A DNA stretch of 64,000 nucleotides, from positions 1,426,001 to 1,490,000 of the forward strand of contig JAUEDM010000001.1 of the NCBI GenBank assembly GCA_033439685.1, given 5' to 3'. The translations under genes and the position numbers were made by a program. Positions 1 to 11,541 of this stretch are shown here, one piece after another (the stretch's first letter is position 1; each line of letters starts with the position of its first letter). The notes under the pieces are model-generated. The model saw nothing but the letters and a program-made list of their open reading frames with translations, did not search any database and had not been told where the DNA came from. This stretch comes from Apodospora peruviana. Lineage: Eukaryota > Ascomycota > Sordariomycetes > Sordariales > Lasiosphaeriaceae.

Positions 1-515
1 CTCTGCGAGGCAGCTGTGTCTTGTGTAGTTGTCGCTGAGTTATACTGGGTTGAAACAGCCAACGGTACCGCATCCCCACTGTACGGTGGCGAAGGGCTGG
101 CGACATCAGGCCCAGATGACTCTCCGGTGGTCTGACCTGCAGTAGAGACGCTGTCAGGGTCCACTGGCCCTTCGGCCAAGGTAACGCTAATATTCTCCGA
201 GGCAGAGACCGAGGGGTCGGGTAAGTTAAGGGTCAAGAAACAAGGTTTGGTGGTTATTTTCGCCTCGTCGACTGGGTTACAAGTATCGACAGGAGAGCTG
301 ACGGAAGAAGGGGGCGAGTCAGACGGTTCCAAGACAAAGTCAGAGCTACCATCACTCGTATATTCTTCGTCCCTGTTGCCAGAAGGGATCACAGTCTCGG
401 CGTTTTGGGAGTCATGGGTCAGACTATGACCCAATAAAGTTTCCGTTGACTCCATGGCCACAATGGTATCCTCGAAGTCTCTCCCAAAATGCTCGTTGTT
501 GGTCGCAAAAGACAT
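1..515 (-). CDS. Ser/Thr-rich hypothetical protein, N-terminal part (runs off window)
   Basis: An open frame starts at the ATG at 515-513 (MSFATNNEHFGRDF...) and stays open to the left edge, giving 171 codons with no stop. The visible part is acidic and rich in Ser, Thr, Pro and Asp, with no recognisable domain, and looks intrinsically disordered. The start is supported by a TATA-like box about 370 bp upstream on the same strand and the lack of another in-frame ATG between them. The function is unknown; the domain-bearing part may lie outside the window. Confidence 0.6.
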   Translation of the reverse strand, partial: MSFATNNEHFGRDFEDTIVAMESTETLLGHSLTHDSQNAETVIPSGNRDEEYTSDGSSDFVLEPSDSPPSSVSSPVDTCNPVDEAKITTKPCFLTLNLPDPSVSASENISVTLAEGPVDPDSVSTAGQTTGESSGPDVASPSPPYSGDAVPLAVSTQYNSATTTQDTAASQ

Positions 516-2316
516 GATTGATCGCTGATGTCTGCTGTTATTTATGTGATGAAGATATATGATATAGATGATGATGGCGAATACTATGCTCAACTGAACT
601 CGATTGGCGATAATGATGAGGGTGGTGCCGAAATGTCTCGCGGTTGAATGAGAAGGCTGCGAAATTGGGACTCCAAGCGAGCAGGGAGAAGAGCGACCGA
701 TAGGAAGAGGTATCAGGCAGAAGAATGATGACGATGATCTGAAGAGACTGTCGACGCTTGTTTTTGTGTTTTAGAAGGTTTGGAGAGGTTTGGGGGAAAA
801 GTATAAATCTGTGCAAGAGGTTGGTGGATTCCAGGTTTGTTGGAGGAAAGTAAGGTAAGTTTGGAATGGGAGCCAGGTCAACCTTTTTATAGGGAGCGAA
901 AGGAAGCCCAAAATCTATTAGCGGCCCCACCTTTAACTAAGGGTCCGGCAGTGAATGGGTTTGCAGGTGTCATCCAAAGGTCGACGGCACGTGTCCAATT
1001 CACTTTCATCTGAACTTTGTGACTTATTAACATGATGTTGTAGGCACTTCAAGCAACTGGCAGAGTGTGTTAGGGTAAGTTGTCTATTTTATTCAGCCCA
1101 TTCTTCTCATGGAGTCAAAGAAGACGTCTAAATCTCACCGATATCCCAGAATAGACGCAGTACTTAAGACTCTGGCTCTCGTCGTTACCATCGTCTTTTC
1201 CTTCTTGGCAGGTCTTCCTCGCTGAGCATCTGTGGCCTTTCTCTTGGAACCGGCCGCCATGGCGGGTGACTCGTCGTCATCGTCGCTATCGATTCCCAAG
1301 TCGTCATTATCATGGACGGGGCAACCAAGACGACGAAAATGTATTTATTTTAGTTTGTTGCAGAATGCGCAATATCTCCTCTCTGCGGTATACTTGTACA
1401 GTATCTGTTTAGGAGTCGTTGGTGACTACACCCTCAGTTAAGGGAGTCTTGAAACTTACAGCCTTCTACACGGAGTATTGCGGGGATCCCCCATGGGGTG
1501 GGTGAAGTGTTTCCATCGTTCCGAGACAACAACAATCGCTCAGCAACCCACGCTTACTGTTTGCCAGTGTGTGACTTACTAAGTATGATGCCTTGATGTG
1601 TTTGTTAAACTCGCAGCTCATGGCATCTTAATTATTGATTCAAAAAGATGGTAAACAATTTTCCTGTTCTTTCATTATCCATGAATGATTCGGAAAAAAA
1701 AAAAAAAGAATAGAGCGAGATAGAAAAGACTAAGACGAAGCAGGAGTTCCAACATGATGATTTCAAGTAAGAAATTTTATTATAGCATTCTTTAGGATGA
1801 GGACCGATCCGGGATATGGAATGGTCCAGGATTGCCGGGAAGCCTACCTTGGTGTACATGAATAAAGCGCCGAAGAGCACTTTGAGATACTGCACAACCG
1901 AGAAAGAGACAGTTCGTCAACATGGAGATAAGATGGCAAATATAGACAGTACTTTATATTTTCACTTGACAACACTTGACGGTCTAAGATGGTGAGCGCT
2001 TGTTTTTAATGCATTTTATGATCGATAAACACAGGAAACTCAAAGCCAAGAAAATTTCCCAAGTTAAAGCTTTAAACCCTTTAGCTCAGCGATATGACGG
2101 CAAAGGTTTACAGAATCAAAAGCAACAATGGAGTCTTGGCTGTAAATGCCTTAATGGTTCCGCCATTGTTATTCATGTCTCTGTAGCCTTTGCCGTCAAA
2201 TGGTCGAGCTCAGGGCGAACGGTTTTAACTTGACCCCTGCCACTCAAGTACCGTACGAATTAACAATGAACAAAGCAGGGTAGGCTTGTATTACGCTTTT
2301 CCTAATATCTTACCCA
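516..2316. other. Intergenic region with leader and one coding-like fragment
   Basis: The left part is the leader and promoter of the left-edge gene. On the minus strand at 1135-1344 an open stretch encodes an acidic run followed by a basic AT-hook-like segment (SKRKATDAQRGRPAKKEK) ending at a TGA. It has no convincing upstream exon or promoter, so it may be a gene remnant. The rest (1350-2316) is AT-richer, has an A-run near 1694-1706, and shows no gene I can support. Confidence 0.4.
884..891 (-). promoter_or_regulatory. TATA box of the left-edge gene
   Basis: TATAAAAA on the minus strand, about 370 bp upstream of the ATG at 515. It implies a leader of roughly 340 nt. Short ORFs in that leader (538-930) are best read as 5' UTR. 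Confidence 0.45.
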
Positions 2317-4224
2317 TTAGGAGGTTTCCTTTTGCTCCTCCTGTAGTTGCCTGACAATCTCCGCGAGCTCTGCCTCGTCGTCTTCGGGGAAGATCGAGTG
2401 TACCGGAAGGTTCATGTCGCTGTTTGGCCGTATGCATCCGAGCTTGGAGTCTCCGGGACGAACCACCGCGGCGGTGTCTCCCCACAAGTCGAAAAACATT
2501 TGACGCTGCTCTCCGTCAAGAACCCAGCCCGGAGGCTTCCTTATGAACCTGAAGTATTTTTCGTCAACTACTGGGGCGATGAAGATCCTTCTGAAATGTT
2601 TGTAATGATAATCATGAACCATGGCTTCGGGGGGGAAGGTAACCGTGGACATGATGGTAGGGTGAACCAAGGCCTCGGCCAGCGACTCGATTCTTCCGCG
2701 TCGCATGACCATGGTTGCGACGATGGCCCACAACGACTCGGGCAGTTCCAACGTGTAGTACGGGTTGCCGTACATGTTCCATCTCAAGCATTTCAGCTTG
2801 AGTTGAGCTTGCAGCCGCGCAGCTACCACGTCCAGAGTGTGCTGGAGGCGGTTAGCCGGACAATCTTGCTCAAAGCAGCAGATCTCGTCCGAGGGGGGCT
2901 CGAACTGGTAGGCAACATAGGCGAAGCTCAGCTCCTGCGGAGTCTGACCCCGTCCGGGCAGGAGGTATTTGTGGTGGGCGGCCGGTGTCGCGCCGCCGTT
3001 CTCCAGGTCGTGGACCCGGAGCCACTGTGCGGCCAGCCGCTCGTGGAGCGGCCTAAGGGGTGCATGCGAGGCCACCACCATGGCCTTGTCGACGGGAACC
3101 GAGGTCAAGATCCAGGTCTTTTGGTAAGGTTTGCTCGATATGGTGTCGAGCAGCTCCGAAGGGTTTTCGATCATATCGAGCGCCTTGCTCTTCCAGACTA
3201 CCTTCTTCGTCTTGCTGATAGTCAATAGGCTGGATGCACTGTGGCGATTGGTATTGGCATAAGGAGGTGGAGGCGTCGATGGTGGTTTGTGGTACCGCGA
3301 ACCCGCCGATTCCGGGTTGCAGGAGCTGTCGAGGTCGGGGCGTGAGACTAGGGGCTTCACAGATGCCGGGATATTGGTCTGCTGTCTTGCCAAATCCTGG
3401 CGGTGCGATTCCGCCATCTCCATCGCGCGCCCAGTATGTGCCGGGCTTCGATATCTATTCTCCGGAACGTATTCGCTGCCAGCCTGAGCAGGAGGCGAAT
3501 CCGGGACATCTGGAATTTCTCGAGCAACAGAAACATGATCCAGCGAAGGTGATTCCTTGCCAGCTTGAGCTCGAGCTGCAGCTAGAAGTTCGTGTCCTGG
3601 AAGAGTTGAGTCCCTCGGGAAACGAGCCGGAATAAGGGATGGCGCGGGGCCGTCTGAAATTCGTTGAGCAGCGGTAGTAACGGTATTATGACCCGCCGAA
3701 GCTGGTCCACTGCCGCCCGGAGGTTCGGGTGGCCCGTAGAAGCCATTGTGCCCATTTTGTCCATTTCCTTGAGGTAGTGTTCTACCCGAAATTCCCGCTA
3801 TTAGTTCTGTCAAGGAGTTGAGATTGGCGACTGATCTGTCGATAGTGGCGAAAAAGTTTTGGAAGGAAGCAAGCTCGTTTGCGTTATCAAATAGGGGATC
3901 CGGGTTTTCAAGGGGAGCACGCGGATCGCGGTCACCCCGACGCCAACTGGGCAGGCTAAGAACATCACGATGTTTCTTGTTGGAGGTTGACCGGCACCAG
4001 GGGCGGGATGGAGGAACTGTAGTAGTGGCGTTCTTAAAACCTTGCAAGGTAGCCTTATCCTGGCAAACCGTGTGCGAGGTTGCCTGGGCCACTTTCTCTC
4101 GTGGCTTCACAGTTCCTTGTTCCATTCTGGACGCGAGAGAAGCTGGAGGACCTCGGCGTCGGGGGAACGGACTAAACAACGGGGCATGGGAATCGGCAGA
4201 TGCCGTGTTGTGCAGACGAAACAA
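2317..4224 (-). CDS. Uncharacterised 635-aa protein
   Basis: A single uninterrupted frame of 635 codons starting MFRLHNTASAD; an internal Met (MEQGTVK) about 33 codons in is a possible alternative start. The first half is Pro/Ser/Arg-rich and probably disordered. From about residue 340 the sequence looks globular: a basic-hydrophobic stretch (KKVVWKSKALDMIENP), then Trp- and aromatic-rich segments (CLRWNMYGNPYYTLELPESLWAIV, split here only for reference) and a charged tail. I recognise no family. It could belong to the many lineage-restricted ascomycete proteins. The antisense frames over the same interval are shadows. It lies just downstream of, and co-oriented with, the 4369-4978 gene. Confidence 0.6.
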   Translation of the reverse strand: MFRLHNTASADSHAPLFSPFPRRRGPPASLASRMEQGTVKPREKVAQATSHTVCQDKATLQGFKNATTTVPPSRPWCRSTSNKKHRDVLSLPSWRRGDRDPRAPLENPDPLFDNANELASFQNFFATIDRSVANLNSLTELIAGISGRTLPQGNGQNGHNGFYGPPEPPGGSGPASAGHNTVTTAAQRISDGPAPSLIPARFPRDSTLPGHELLAAARAQAGKESPSLDHVSVAREIPDVPDSPPAQAGSEYVPENRYRSPAHTGRAMEMAESHRQDLARQQTNIPASVKPLVSRPDLDSSCNPESAGSRYHKPPSTPPPPYANTNRHSASSLLTISKTKKVVWKSKALDMIENPSELLDTISSKPYQKTWILTSVPVDKAMVVASHAPLRPLHERLAAQWLRVHDLENGGATPAAHHKYLLPGRGQTPQELSFAYVAYQFEPPSDEICCFEQDCPANRLQHTLDVVAARLQAQLKLKCLRWNMYGNPYYTLELPESLWAIVATMVMRRGRIESLAEALVHPTIMSTVTFPPEAMVHDYHYKHFRRIFIAPVVDEKYFRFIRKPPGWVLDGEQRQMFFDLWGDTAAVVRPGDSKLGCIRPNSDMNLPVHSIFPEDDEAELAEIVRQLQEEQKETS

Positions 4225-4368
4225 CCCACTGTTAGTCTGTTGAGGTTCTTGCTGCTTGTTCTCGTGTTTTATAGTGTTGTTGTCTCGCTTCCTAACGACA
4301 TCGGAGTAGAATTAGCACTGCAATTAAGTTCGTGGACAAGGAGTGACGGAGAAGATGACGTGATTTGC

Positions 4369-4978
4369 TTACTTAGGTTCCTCAGGAGTGCAAGTCACAC
4401 TGTCATGACGAGTATTAGAACAAGTTGCGGCCATCTCGGCGTCGGGACGCGCTCGCAGATGATTGGCAGCCTCGCGAACCGTGAACCTGCACATCTCACG
4501 GTGCAGGCTGATCGGCATGTCATCCTCACTCAAAGTGACGTGCTGAGAGACCGAGTCTCGAAATTGCACACCTTAGTGTAAGCCCGCAATATATGAAACT
4601 TGGTTGACTTACCTTTAGGGTGGTCTTCAGACATATCCACCACCAAGGAAGCGTCCTCTTCCTCAAGTTCCTTGCCGCGGTCCGCGCTCTTGTCTTCGTG
4701 TTTCACCAGTACGTACGATGACCCCATATCAGGGAGCAGATCCTCTGTGTCGTCAGTTTCCGACATGTCGACGCGGTCGACAGGACGTGGGCTGGGCTCG
4801 TGCGAGTTGGTAACGGTCCGCTTTCTGCTGCACTTGAGATTAGGTAGGTACAAAACAAAGAATGTAACAAGACCACTGAGAAAACTTACCACAGCACAGA
4901 CCCCTTCAGCAATCTCACGACACGGACACCAGCGCAAAGAGCACCCCATGAAGCGAGCTGCGCCGCCGAAGTGATCAT
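4369..4978 (-). CDS. Small acidic hypothetical protein, three exons
   Basis: Model: exons 4978-4890, 4827-4613 and 4556-4369, about 163 aa. Intron 1 (4889-4828) has a GTAAGTTTT donor, a CTAATC branch-like site and a TGCAG acceptor. Intron 2 (4612-4557) has a GTAAGTC donor and an ACTAAG branch-like site. Phases match, joining MITSAAQLASWGALCAG... to the RKRTVTNSHEP... frame and then to DSVSQHVTLSED. The middle is highly acidic. The N-terminus is weakly hydrophobic, but no clear membrane segment remains once the intron is removed. An alternative unspliced reading from 5006 would translate intron 1 as a false transmembrane helix. The final AAGTAAGC could be another donor, so the end is uncertain. 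No family recognised. Confidence 0.5.
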
Positions 4979-5006
4979 CGTGGATCTTCCGCCCGCAGCA
5001 AGTCAA

Positions 5007-8000
5007 GGCACTGGGGTGGGTGTAGATGCTATGCTCTACAGGCCAAAGACTCTGATGAAGGACAAGGAGAAGGGACCGATGGGGAACAGAAGCCTCCTAT
5101 TATAGAAAGGATTCAAGATCGGTAGATGCCGCCTCTATGATGATGTGTAAGAGCATTACTCTTTAGTTCCCGCGGTGGTTGTTTGTTTGTTGTTTGTTGG
5201 TAACTTTTAACGTCCGGAGCGCTAGGCCGTGGACGTAATAAGTCCGCCGGTCAGCCATACACACCTGGCGTGTCTGCACGTGCTATGCAGATATTTGTCC
5301 GCCGTTGGAAGCCTCCGTCTTGCCAGAGTTTCCTCCTTTGTTCCCCCTCTGTCCTGCTTACATAACAGCCTCAAGCGCGAGGCGCGTTTCGACAGGACAA
5401 CCCTGTCTGTTACGTAGCTGTCACCTCCAACTCCTCTTATGGAGGTCGTCCTCAGGGGCACACCTCTGTCATGTCTCGTCCCTTTTGGGGGTCCTACGGT
5501 GGTGCACGGAACTGTTGGTTTATATTAGCTGCGAAGTTAATATCCTGGGCCAGCCTCCCAACAGAACGGAAGTAGTAGATTAGAACTAGACTTGGCCAAA
5601 GACTAACTTGGCCGGCACCACGGCAAATTTGCCGTGGACTGGCTTAATCGAAGCCATCATGATGATCAGTGAGATCGTGGGCAGTCGGCCAGCTTGTCCT
5701 GCAACTACTGGGCCGTCCGGGGACAAATCTTGAAGCCGCAAGCCATAAGTGTTGAGAACTTGAGGGCAGGCAGGCCGGCCGGAGGGGCTGTTGACGGCGG
5801 GACCGGCCGATGTTGGGGGGGGGGGGGACTGACTAAGGGCTGGGCAAAGAGGGAGAGGGTCTGATCCGGTGCGGGCAAGGAGCTAGCTCGTTGCGGGAGC
5901 CGGGGGATGCCGTTGTCGGGGGGCCGGCCAACAAGGGACGTTAGGGACCGTCAGTGCTTGTGGCCTTGTTCTTATGTACCCGAACAGATCCGGAGCGGGC
6001 CCTGATCTGACTCGCCACGGGCGCCAGGGGTGGGGATCGGCCGGTTCGGGGGATCAGCTGGCGTCTCCACAGCTCCCTCGCCGGCCTGCCCCCTAGACTA
6101 GACTAACATTTCTGTGGGGCAGCCCTAATAGAGGTTAAAAAGTTGCTGGCGTGTTGACTTCAGTTGTGAATGCCGACAACTGTAATGATACACATGCCCG
6201 CCTTCCGCAGGGTGACTGGCTGCATGACACTTCAATGAGAGAAGCGGTGAACGATAGGGTCACGACCTATTGGATGATGATGACTCTTCTGTTTAATCAT
6301 GGATGTCTCGGTCTCGGCGTCGAATTACGCAACGATACCGTGATAGGTTACAATGTGATTACCTTCCTATCGCCTCCTTTACCGGTAGTCTGGGTCGGTG
6401 AGTGGGCGATGGTGTATCATTGGAGCAATGAAATTATGGTGGTGCTTGTGTCTGCATGATAGCGGCGATTCTCTGGGTTTGTCCTCGTCCGGGTCAGTCT
6501 CATGCAGAACAGGGCACGTCTTCAATGAAACTTGTTTGGTCGAGGCTGGCTCTAGAGCGCCAGAGGAGGTCTGGTCATCGACCTACCACAAACCAAGACC
6601 TGCCTGCCAGTCTGGTCTGGTAGCAGGAACGCAGGAATTTATAAACTGCGACAAGACCTAGGACACAATGGGCAACTGCACAGATTACGCGCAATCAAGG
6701 TAGATATGTTCGTGATAGTCATCTGTACCATCTGCTGTGTATCATGCGATCACACAAGAGTAGTCCACGTCGGGACTGACCAGTGACCGGTCCGTGGGAT
6801 TTCCTTGGTGGCACATCGGGGGTTGTGTGGGCTCAAAGGTGGTTAAATGGTTGGGAATTGTTGCTGAGGGAGCTCCCTTTGGCGTTCGGAGATGCGTGGG
6901 CTGGAAGTCCATCATTGATTTGCTGTAGAACTAAGGTAGTAGGCAAGGCAAGAACTTACGAATGGCACCTGGTGGGATGATGCTGCCTGCTCTGTAGAGA
7001 CCGTACCTTATGACTTGGCTACCAACGTCCGTCGTTGTCAATTAACCAAGCCGCGGTTGGATTATCGCCGACAGGCTGCAGTCACCGTCCTGTTTGGTGA
7101 CATGGGGGTCACCTCTTGCTCTTGACCGCTCCGAAGTCATGAGTGCTACTGGCAGTCGACAGAGGAAGAACGCAGAGAGATGCGCTCCTTTCCACAGCGG
7201 GTTTTGGCGGGGATGTTCCGCGGTCGGTGAACGACGGCGCAAACGAAGAAGACACGACTTCAGCTGGTTGGTCGATCTGACAAGGGAAGAATTGAAGGAA
7301 TGACCTGAACCCGAGCAAGTGGTTCTGTGGCTGCTCCTTCCCGGGGGTTGTCCAATGGATTGCTGCGAAAATTGCCCGAGTGCCCCCCAAAAGCCTGATC
7401 CGACAAGGCACAGACAAGCCATCCCGGCCCTCTCCCATCTCCTCGGGTCCAGCCCATTGCTCCTGTTGCTCACATCTTACACAGTACCGCTGGATTGTGT
7501 GATACCTGCACATCACTTTGATGACGGCACAGCTGACGCACCTTCTTCAAACAAACACCCACCCACAGGTGCAGCCCATCTTGTGCAACTGACGCGGGCA
7601 GTCATCAGTCAAAATGAGCCCACGATGCATCCTTCAAGCCAATTTCTGCAGTCAGACGGGTCCGTGTCACCTTGGATTTGACTGAATTAATTTTGAATCC
7701 GGCATGGCGTCAGTGAACACCTACACAGCCAACAAGACATCATGTCGCTGCCCGTCGCCGGCGTCGCAATTCAGGCAACCGGACCCAGCCCGGTAGTACT
7801 CCTTCCACAAACGGAATTCTCGCAGATGTGATGGCGCGTGATAAGGCATTTCTCGTGCATCGAGCCAGTCTGTCGGGCTCTCTTCGATGCAGTGCGGGTT
7901 CCGTCAGCTTGGCATCGGTCGGCGTGATGCTGCAACGTCAGCAAAATTTGCGACCCGTCGGAGGTGATTCCGCCGGAGCCTCATGCCCAATCTCCAAATT

Positions 8001-9159
8001 CCGCCCACTCTTTCAAGTTTCCAATTGTTGCGCGGTCCATTGTTCCCCGGCGGGTCCCCGCGCCGTGCCGCATGCCGCGGGCAGTCGATAAGACGGGTGA
8101 GGTGGACCTGGACGCGATGAGACGGCACTATTGGGCGGGGGAGCGTTCCCGAACAGCGCCTTGCCAAATCAGCGCGCTGCTCATTTCACCCCCACCACAG
8201 GGGCTTCCATCTGGGGCGACGTTCCTCTGGCCGCAATTCGTCAATTGCCCCGAAATCAGACCCTCTCAAACCTTGCCGAACGCTTGAGGGTAGCAATGCA
8301 GCGTGTGATAAAGTGAGAGGTGACGGAGACGACCTGCCCTCGCGGCCGGCATTGGGAGGTGTCTCGCGTCGCGCGCTCACGCTCTCTCACAGAGCGCTCG
8401 TTCTCTTACCTTTTATTTTTTTATTTTTATTTTTATTTACCCAGTTTTGCTCTTACTTCTCTGTCCGTTCTCGCCCTGACTACCGCCTTTTTGTTTGTCG
8501 AGACACGGCACGGGCGCGAACAAGGTACAGGTGCTGGCGCGAGCTGCCTTGCGCAAAACCCGACAAGTGACCTCGTCCTTGTCTTTTGTTCCGTTGTCCG
8601 TTGCCTCACTTCCGCCTCTGCCGCCTTCGCTCTCGACATCTCTTCCGCCTCAGCTGTCCCAGTCCTTTGGGTACATACAACCCCTGCAATCATTCTTTTT
8701 CTCGCTACGTCCAATGGGTTGCGATTCCCGGCCTCCCTTCCTCCCGTCTCCATCGACTCTCCATCCCGTGAATTCCAGTAGTCTGGGTCGCTTCATCACC
8801 AACTGCAGCAGCCTCAACCGCTCCGCTGGGCCCGGTTGCCGTTGAATCCAAGTCCCTCGGGCTGCACAGGTTGCACGCGCCCGCCGCCGGCTACATCCCC
8901 GTAGGTTGCCGTGATACTCGATCTCCTGTACAACCCTTCGACTGAAAAGTGGCTCGGCCGCACCATTGATGCCACGGGTGAAGCGTCCTTACTAGAGGAC
9001 TGGCATTCCCATCTTTGGTCCTGTCGATACCTAAGGTAGTCGGTAACCGGAGGGCTTTCCGACAAACTTTTTTTTGACTATCCCGTCGATTGCCATTTGC
9101 TCGCTGCCTTCAACCCCAGTTGACACCATTGCGCGCTCTTAGCCACCTTTCATCTGACC
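5007..9159. other. Long gene-poor region
   Basis: Four kilobases without a gene I can support. Frames are short and overlap on both strands. Features seen: a perfect 20-bp palindrome at 5618-5637, a G-run at about 5815-5829 in a very GC-rich stretch (5750-6100), and pyrimidine-rich tracts with a TTTTA-type repeat (8408-8440) that look like the leader and promoter of the gene starting at 9160. Confidence 0.5.
5618..5637. repeat. Perfect 20-bp palindrome
   Basis: CCACGGCAAATTTGCCGTGG reads the same on both strands. It is embedded in a GC-rich non-coding stretch and could be a dimeric regulator site or chance. Confidence 0.6.
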
Positions 9160-10372
9160 ATGGCCGTCTTCGATCGTATCGAGTACTTTGGCATTGCCGT
9201 CGATCGCGATATCAGTATCCCTCGTGCCCGGCGGAACCGAAGGCAACATTCCACGAGCTCATCCGACATCAGTCTGTCGTTAGTGGAGGTCGATGAACTC
9301 AGGTTAGCACCAATGCCTCCCGTCTTTTACCTATAGATCATGGCATTGCGCTCCCGCTGACGTATTCCTGTGTTATACCTGTTCTTCAGCATAACCGCCA
9401 CGCCATGGTTCTTCCAGCCCAATCAAGGTGATACCAAACTTACGCCCTCGTCGCCGTCCAACTCCCCGTTCCCTCTCGTCCCAGAACAGCATTTTGTCGT
9501 GCCGGTCTCGAACACCGGAGAGCTATTGATGGATGGATCGAACGTTTGGCACAATTCCAGGTCGACGACAGGCCACGACGCCTTAGCCCCTTTGGAGAGA
9601 TTCATACAGTGTGCTGAGCGCCACGAGAAAATTGCGGTTTCCCTGGCTGCCGATGCCCGTTATGAGCTCCCCTATCAAGATTATATGCCGTGTCCGGGCT
9701 CTGGGCCAGGATCTGGAGCTGTCAGTGTCGCGACGAAGAGTACACGTCCAAGTCAGATCGGGAGACCCGAGGCTGTCGGGCAAGCTCACTCTTTACTGCC
9801 CCAGCTCACGACCTTGCCAGTCGAGAGCCCCAAACCGGTCGAGGAGGGCCCGATCATGATGCGCCGTTACCTGGCTGACCTCGGCCAGGAACCAAACTGG
9901 CTTTCGGTTGTGCTCGAGCATCCCCAACCACACCCTGAAACCCGAGAAGAAAGACACGATGGCCCACCAGCCGACAGGATACCGCAGCACGAGACGTTCT
10001 CGTCGGTGTCTCTCCGTCCAAGCTGTGAACAGCCTCCGAAATTTGGCTCCTCGACCAAACGACCATTTATTGAATGCGACGAGGTCTCTCTCGATCAGGA
10101 CGGATATGAGAAGCTTGTGCCTGACGAAGAGCTTGCCAAGACCTAGTAAGTGAAATGGTTTTTTTCTTTTCGCGGCGCAATCTGTCAACAATTCACTGAT
10201 TACTAACCATAGCCTGTACCGCTTGCGCAGTGAGGCATTCAAGGAACGAACTGCCAGCCTTCAAGACGGCAGCCGCCCTCGCCGGCACAAAGTGACGCGA
10301 GTGCATAAGAAACGGCCGAGGACGGGCAAGGAGGACGGAAGCAGTAGTCCACTGAGCGCGACCGACAACTGA
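9160..10372 (+). CDS. Disordered protein with basic C-terminus, three exons
   Basis: Exons 9160-9302, 9390-10145 and 10213-10372 give about 352 aa. Intron 1 ends in a pyrimidine-rich GTTCTTCAG acceptor; intron 2 has GTAAGTG, a TACTAAC branch site and a CATAG acceptor. Phases join perfectly (..DELS/ITATPW.. and ..AKT/YLYRLR..). The N-terminus (MAVFDRIEYFGIAVDRD) and the segment APLERFIQCAERHEKIAVS look folded; most of the rest is Pro/Ser-rich and disordered. The C-terminus is strongly basic (RRHKVTRVHKKRPRTGK), a plausible nuclear localisation signal. The long CT-rich leader upstream suggests a well-expressed gene. No family recognised; a nuclear role is inference. Confidence 0.7.
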
Positions 10373-11541
10373 GCCACCGCCCATATACGGGTTTCTTGTC
10401 ATATTTGATCCACAAAGAACTCACGCCATCTCTCATTTCTTCTTTCATCCTTCTCGGTTTTTTTAGGTGTTGCTGGCGGGAATATAACGAATCCAGTGCT
10501 TTGGCGTAGACATGTCGTCATGATCTCTTCTCTGGCGCGTGGGTGGGTTTCGAGGGAGAGTTGGAAACTCGGTTACAAAAGTCATGACCTCATTTTTTTT
10601 TTGGTTCGATACGAAGGAAACAATTACTAGAAGGGGGTTTTACGTCACGGTATTGTTTTTTCTTTCTTTTTGGATACCCAACTATCGGGAGCTTGCCCTA
10701 GCTTAGGATGCCGGGCTGTTTTGAGGTTTAATTTTGGATGGGGAGGACCGCAAGGTGTATGGCTCGAATCAAGCTTTTGGTAGGTGACAGATACTGGATT
10801 GTACTCTGTGTAGATCTCATGAGTTATTGCAACCCAAGGAATGCCATTAGACTTAGGTAGATGATACGACTTTCCAAAAATTGGGGAAGATCCGCACATT
10901 TTGTGAGAAAGCTCGCAGCGGTGAGACAGGCGCATTGGATAGCCACCTGCCACCGCACTTACCAAGAAGATTGTGACGCTCCTGCACACTTCACCGTCGC
11001 CCTCGAATAGCTCAGGCTCACACCCGCGTCTTATGACACCCCCGATGGCAATATACCTACCCACCCACCCAAACCCAAATCTGCTCATTCTGTGAACACG
11101 GCAGAGCTCTGCAACTTGAAGCCACCCAGCTCACGTAACTTTGCCAGCCTCATAAATATTCGAAAAAGTTGGAATATGAGATGGTTGTGATATGATTAGG
11201 CCATGAAACTTCGGTGGAAATAATCACAAACACAAACCCCTGCGGTTCACTAGCACAACGTTCTTGCTCCAATATCAAGTGCCATCGTCACTCTAGCATG
11301 CAAGCTGCACACCCCTTTCACACGCACCATTCAGCTCCCTAAGGGGACACTAACCCAACAGATAGCAGTCGCGGCGTTAACTCCGGTACCTGAGCGCCCA
11401 AATACAAACGTACCGATCCTAGCAATTTGAAATCCAACCTCTTACGACCCTATCACACATGCGTCATATGTCAGCTCACACACAACTTCAACGCATACCA
11501 CCATGAATATGGATGTTTTCAACCAGCAACAGAGCGGAGGA
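10373..11541. other. Intergenic region
   Basis: Convergent 3' ends of the 9160-10372 gene (plus) and the GRDP-like gene (minus). I see only short frames; nothing else supportable. Confidence 0.5.

Noticed and set aside
2347..3228. 293-codon plus-strand frame
   Set aside because: Antisense to the 635-codon gene; composition fits a mirror frame of GC-rich coding DNA, and it has no domain or promoter.
4530..5006. Unspliced 158-codon reading with an apparent TM helix
   Set aside because: The hydrophobic part is intron 1 with good splice signals; the spliced model gives consistent phases.
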